In this document: in pieces, positions 59,861-64,000 of the stretch
How the letters are laid out: each line of letters opens with the position of its first letter
How positions within the stretch are numbered: the stretch's first letter is position 1
Source of the DNA: Membranipora membranacea
Lineage: Eukaryota; Bryozoa; Gymnolaemata; Cheilostomatida; Membraniporidae
Assembly: GCA_914767715.1 (NCBI GenBank)
Contig: OU612069.1
Coordinates: forward strand, 26,965,387 to 27,029,386
Reading direction: 5' to 3'
DNA length: 64,000 nucleotides
Position numbers and translations under genes: made by a program
The notes under the pieces: model-generated
The model's database searches: none
Seen by the model: only the letters and a program-made list of their open reading frames with translations
What the model was told of the DNA's origin: nothing

Positions 59861-59906
59861 CTGGGCAGGCTGTCGACAGCCTGACAGCCCCCGACAGCCT
59901 GCCCAG
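59861..59906. repeat. GC-rich hairpin
   Basis: CTGGGCAGGCTGTCG (59861-59875) pairs perfectly with CGACAGCCTGCCCAG (59892-59906) across a 16-bp loop. It is GC-rich in an AT-rich setting and lies in sequence absent from copy B. Confidence 0.88.
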
Positions 59907-59922
59907 TCTATCTGTCATAACA

Positions 59923-59979
59923 TTAGTAACAGGTGGCTTAAATGCATATATTATATGCATTTAAGCCACCTGTTACTAA
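59923..59979. repeat. perfect 57-bp palindrome
   Basis: TTAGTAACAGGTGGCTTAAA and eight more bases form a 28-bp arm that is repeated exactly inverted after a single T. It follows the GC-rich hairpin by 16 bp, both in the copy A-specific insertion. Confidence 0.93.
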
Positions 59980-60079
59980 TATCATCTCCACAGTTGACTT
60001 GAATGTTCCAAAAGTTGGTGCTTATGGCTACAAAATGTGGCATATTATTCAAGACAGATAAAGCCAAATAGGTTAAATT

Positions 60080-60705
60080 CACTGAATTAAATTTTTCTAA
60101 TGGAACATAATTAGTATCATAGTATCATACTGCAAGAAAGCTCAACACAGATCATCTGACATCAAACTGATTGGCTGTCCTCACTAGCATGAATAATATA
60201 AGCTGGGAAATTGCATTGTTTACAAAACTGCGAACAGAAAAAAAATGCTTTCAGCGTCAATCACTATGGTTCTATGCTTCGATTTTGTGGTTCACTCCAA
60301 TTTCGAATGGTTAGAATCCAGTGGATTCAAACCATTCCCATGATGGGGAAAACATGAAAAGAATCTGCCTCCGCCGGGACTTGAACTCGACCTCCCACGT
60401 ATAACCCCTTTGAAGGCATTGTGTGCAAGCATGCTAACCATTCAGCCACGCTGCCAATTAGGATGTCCATTGAATAAACACGGTATCCATATTCGCGTCC
60501 AAAAAGTCATTCGTCGCAATTGGAATTTGATTTTAATGCCATTTCCATGTGTCGATTACTCTCGAAATCCTTACAAAATCGAACCTTGGGAACATAGTGA
60601 ATGATTTCGGGCTTGTATAGAATGTTACTAGAGTCTGGCGATTTTTGCAAGCCTGTTGTTTGGCAAAAGGAAGCTTATCATGCTATTCCAGATATGGAAT
60701 TCAAT
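60080..60705. mobile_element. 626-bp insertion with 9-bp direct repeats, containing a tRNA-related SINE-like core
   Basis: GGTTAAATT borders the segment at 60071-60079 and 60706-60714, and copy B lacks it (AGATAAAGCC runs directly to AAAGCTGATA). Inside, TCAATCACTATGGTTC with CTTCGATTTTGT (60256-60290) recurs inverted at about 60562-60606. A 9-bp duplication suits MULE-type insertion, but terminal inverted repeats are weak. Confidence 0.6.
60371..60455 (-). other. tRNA-like sequence (pseudo-tRNA or SINE head)
   Basis: The minus strand starts GGCAGCGTGGCTGAATGGTT, a good A box with type II tRNA character, and has GGTCGAGTTCAAGTCCC as a B box 50 bp later with CTTCAAA between. Acceptor and anticodon stems do not pair (5' GGCAGCG against 3' CGGAGGC), so it is not a working tRNA gene. 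Confidence 0.5.
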
Positions 60706-61859
60706 GGTTAAATTATAAAGCTGAAATCTTCTACAGTAAAAGCAGGGAGCTTTAAAAAAGCATTGATTGGTCTCAAAAGTTGTTTGAGGGTTTGGTTCAA
60801 ACAGACTAATTGATATAGGCTTACCGATCGTTAGAATCTGTATTGTTGTCCGTCACATAACAAACAGCCAGTAGGTGAGATGGAAGCTGGTACCAACTAT
60901 CCAGCAGTTAACAGCATGATGCACTTACTGAGACTTCTGATATTGTGCTGAAAGAAACGAAACCATTCTGGTTAGAAAGCTGCAGACACATACGATAGTT
61001 TACCTTAGCTTGAGAATAATCACAATGGCCAGTCACGTGTTCATATTTTAATTCATATTCTAGAAAATAACAGTGCTTTGGATTCACAAGCTTGTGGCAT
61101 CAGGATCGTGACTTTAAATAAATCACCATTTTAGGAGGATGATGCCAAGAACAACAACATTTTCAATGCAGCTATATAAGCATTAGTAGTATGGTTTTAT
61201 GGCACAAGACCTGAATTGAGACAATCACGGTCTTGTTGGGAGGTTCTTGTAATGAATTTAGTGAGAAAAAAATTATTGTCGTGTGAGAAGCATAACAGCT
61301 CAGTGAAAATTTATGGAAATGATACTGGCAACAAAATTCTTACGTTCATAGAGTGTTGTAAAATAATGGCAGAGAGCAGACAGAGTAGTCAGGAGTTTTC
61401 AGCTAGTTCCATCAGTTTTTTTTGCAACTTCATGAATGTAGAGCCTCTGATCACAACACTGTCTCTTTTCTATTAGCAATAAATGGTCATTACCTGAAAT
61501 TCAAATTAACGTTTGAACTAAGGATTACCACAACATCAGAGGACCGGACACCAACAGAAATTCTGACCAATATATGCATAGCTCTTATAATAAACTTATT
61601 GTAGGATGTACACAATAATACTGGTGAATTGTGGGAATGATTTTAGTGTTTAATTTCAGTTGCCCGAATACAAAATGCCACAAAAGTTTAAATGTTTTAT
61701 TTAGCAGTTTATGTCATCATAAATAACAAGAGCATAATATATAAAAATGCTTACTAAAATTCAACTTCAATGCTAGAGTATTGTTAGATTAAGCTTTTCT
61801 ATCAATCCCTCACAATCAGCGTTTTTGTATGGCCAGTTTATCAATTTACAGACCATAAT

Positions 61860-64000
61860 GACTGAACTTTTTATACGGGTGTGTAACTCATTCAACAGTA
61901 TAGAATTTGTTATAACATATAGCCTAAGACACAAACTGGCCCAACAGCAACGGCTTTTACTGGTCAGATCCCAAGTTGTTAAGGGAAAAACAAAACTCAC
62001 CTTGTCATATCGGCTGCCATCTGCGTTATCAGCATCAGCATCTTGAGGTGGTCTTGTACTTGTGCATAACATACCTGCAAGATGTTAATTCAGAATTGCC
62101 CTGATCTCTGCTTGATTGTCGTTAAAACTTGTTGGAACAGAGCTCCATCTTCATTGTGATGGGCTGAAACAACCAATATATACCAAAGGGTGTTAATGAC
62201 GATCATCTCAATATATAGCACAGTACGCTCTTCACGTTTATGGACAATTTCTAATCAAAATGTTTCACATTTAAAAGACAACTGATTGCAAATGATAGTC
62301 ATTACAAGGATCTTTACATCAGAAACTACTATCGTCTTTGAAAGGTGATGCGATCAACTTCCCGAATTTGTGTTGCCTAGGGAAATTAGTCAATAGGTTT
62401 TGATACTAAATTTTCTTCCATGGCCTGTCCTGGTTCTTTGAATGTCACTGATGTGATGTGGTTATTGTTAAAATTTTCGTCGACCAGGAGATCAGGTGTA
62501 TATTGGTTCTTAATTGCAGTTTTTAAGCTTATCTGAAAAAAACCGCAACTGTGAATTTTCATTTGAAATTGGGCGATGAAAGCTGACAACCAGATTGACC
62601 TATAGCATTAAAGTGACGGGAATCATTGATGATTAAAGACGGAAACATTGGTTTGTCAAGGCAATCAAACTTGGCACGGTGCAAATTATTATATCTAGGG
62701 TCTGTGGAAATGAAGCTCTGTGTGCAAAGCTACCCCATAACGTTACGTAACTTAAATAATATAATAAATAAGTATTGTGTGGGGTAACGTTGCAGTGTCT
62801 CAGTTTTCTCATAACTTTTCTCATTTGATGATTGTGCTTTTGGCTACAAAATGTGGTGTACAATTCAAGACAGATAAAGCCTAAAGCATATCATAAAGCT
62901 GATACCGAGCACTACATTTTACAGTAAAAGCAGGGGAGCTTTAAACAAGCATTGATTGAGCTAAAAAGTTTTTGAGGGTTTGAGTACACTTGACGTCCCA
63001 GTAACAACCTTCGAAAATTCAGGCAAGCTGCTTGACAAAAGTTTACAAGTGTCAGCTTCTCTAGATTCTTAACTTGTGGCCCAATCAAAGATGAGAAATG
63101 TGGTCCAGAAAAGCCATACACCTGCTGAGGGTCAGATTTGTACCCCCCCCCTTCATATAAAATAAATGGTTTGAGTCGACTAATTGATATATGCTTACCT
63201 GTTGTTACAATCTGTATTGCTGTCCGTCACATAACGAACAGGCAGTAGGTAAGATGAAAGCTGATACCAACTATCCACCAGTTAACAGCTTGATGTTCTT
63301 ACTCAGATATGGAATACTGCGCTGAAAGAAATCAAAACCTTATGGTTAAGAAAGCTGCAGACACATAGGATATTTTACTTTAGCTTGAGAATAATCGCAG
63401 TGCCCAGCCACGTGTTCATATTTTGAATCATATTCTAGCAAAGAACAATTGTTTACAGTATGTTGGGTTCTCAAGCTTGTGGGATCAGGATAATGAGTCT
63501 AAATAAATCACTATTTTATGAGGATGATGCCAAAAAAAAACATTTTCAACACAGCAATATAAGCATGAGCAGCAAGGTTTTATGGCACAAGACCTGAATT
63601 TGGACAATCAAGGTCTTGTTCTTTGTTCTTGATATAAATTTAATGTGAAAAAGTTTCACCGTTGTGTGAGGTGCACAAGAGCACATTGGTACATTTATGA
63701 AAAGAAAAGTGGCAACAAAATTCTCACCTGTATAGAGAGTTATAAAATGAGGGCAGAGAGCAGACAGAGTAGTCAGGAGTTTTCAGCTTGCTGAATTTGT
63801 TCAGTTGTAACTACAGCGTCTTCTGCCAAGACCTTCCAAGTTTACACAACCTCTGATCACGCATCTGTCTCTTTTCCATTAGCAAAAACTGTTCGTTACC
63901 TGAAATTTAAACTAAAGTTTCAGCTAGGGATAACCACAACATTAGAGAACCGGACACCAACAGAAATTACTCTCATAATAAGGTTATTGTAGCATTTACA
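61860..64000 (-). repeat. segmental duplication copy B, continuing past the window
   Basis: This is the shorter copy without the three insertions seen in A. Minus-strand exon-like segments with good splice sites are 62001-62074 (between TCTTGCAG and gtgagt), a terminal exon starting at 62532 after TTTTTTTCAG with a 49-codon frame to a stop near 62386, and a segment near 63200-63330 between TTTCTTTCAG and gtaagc. I recognise no domain. Copy A has lost the splice sites of the first of these. Confidence 0.75.

Larger units (their letters stand above)
58080..61615 (-). repeat. segmental duplication copy A
   Basis: Copy A aligns with copy B (61860-64000) over its length, with about 15-20 percent divergence by eye. 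Anchors include TATATCTAGGGTCTGTGGA, TGTGTGCAAAGCTACCCCAT, TACAGTAAAAGCAGGG, GCTGCAGACACATA and ACCGGACACCAACAGAAATT. Copy A carries three extra insertions (58154-58924, about 59830-59990, 60080-60705). Splice-like sites on the minus strand are conserved (e.g. TTTCTTTCAG near 60950), but in-frame stops are frequent, so a protein gene is not established. Confidence 0.78.

Noticed and set aside
60371-60455. Functional tRNA gene
   Set aside because: A and B boxes are present but the acceptor, anticodon and T stems do not pair.

Overview
This is eukaryotic, metazoan DNA: AT-rich, intron-containing and loaded with transposon debris, with no operons or bacterial signals. A multi-exon fibrinogen-domain gene points to an animal. 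The mix of DIRS-type, CR1/Jockey-type LINE, MULE-like, Helitron-like and hAT-like remains fits an invertebrate such as a sponge or cnidarian, but the sequence alone does not settle the species.

Layout. 1-1345: decayed DIRS-type retroelement, minus strand. 1593-14352: the only gene I can reconstruct in full, ten coding exons on the plus strand. They predict a 357-residue type II membrane protein (short cytoplasmic tail, one transmembrane segment, coiled coil from duplicated 45-bp exons, C-terminal fibrinogen-like domain), laid out like FIBCD1. 15.2-20.1 kb: nearly full-length but broken LINE whose ORF1 holds a small retroposed poly(A) tail insert. 20.1-26.5 kb: mostly unannotatable, with one macro-domain-like exon at 26.1 kb. 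27.4-30.25 kb: nested mobile elements (MITE, foldback, LINE fragment, MULE-like transposase pseudogene).

33.0-45.7 kb: a 12.7-kb block of four abutting tandem arrays: 99 identical copies of a 61-mer, 40 copies of a 42-mer, 146 copies of a 10-mer, then about 3.4 kb of degenerate purine-rich 10-mers. Neighbouring arrays share sequence, so the block looks like a record of stepwise satellite birth. The huge open frames across it exist only because the units contain no stop trinucleotides.

45.7-64.0 kb: gene-poor and repeat-rich. It holds a paralogous sequence present as two tandem copies (58.1-61.6 and 61.9-64.0 kb) plus a partial third (47.6-48.0 kb), a Helitron-like fragment, an hAT-type element with an 8-bp target duplication, a TA-flanked MITE, several LINE tails, two large foldback palindromes and a perfect 57-bp palindrome.

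Apart from the fibrinogen-domain gene, the coding content is transposon-derived or unrecognised. I see no rRNA, functional tRNA, CRISPR array or prokaryotic gene.
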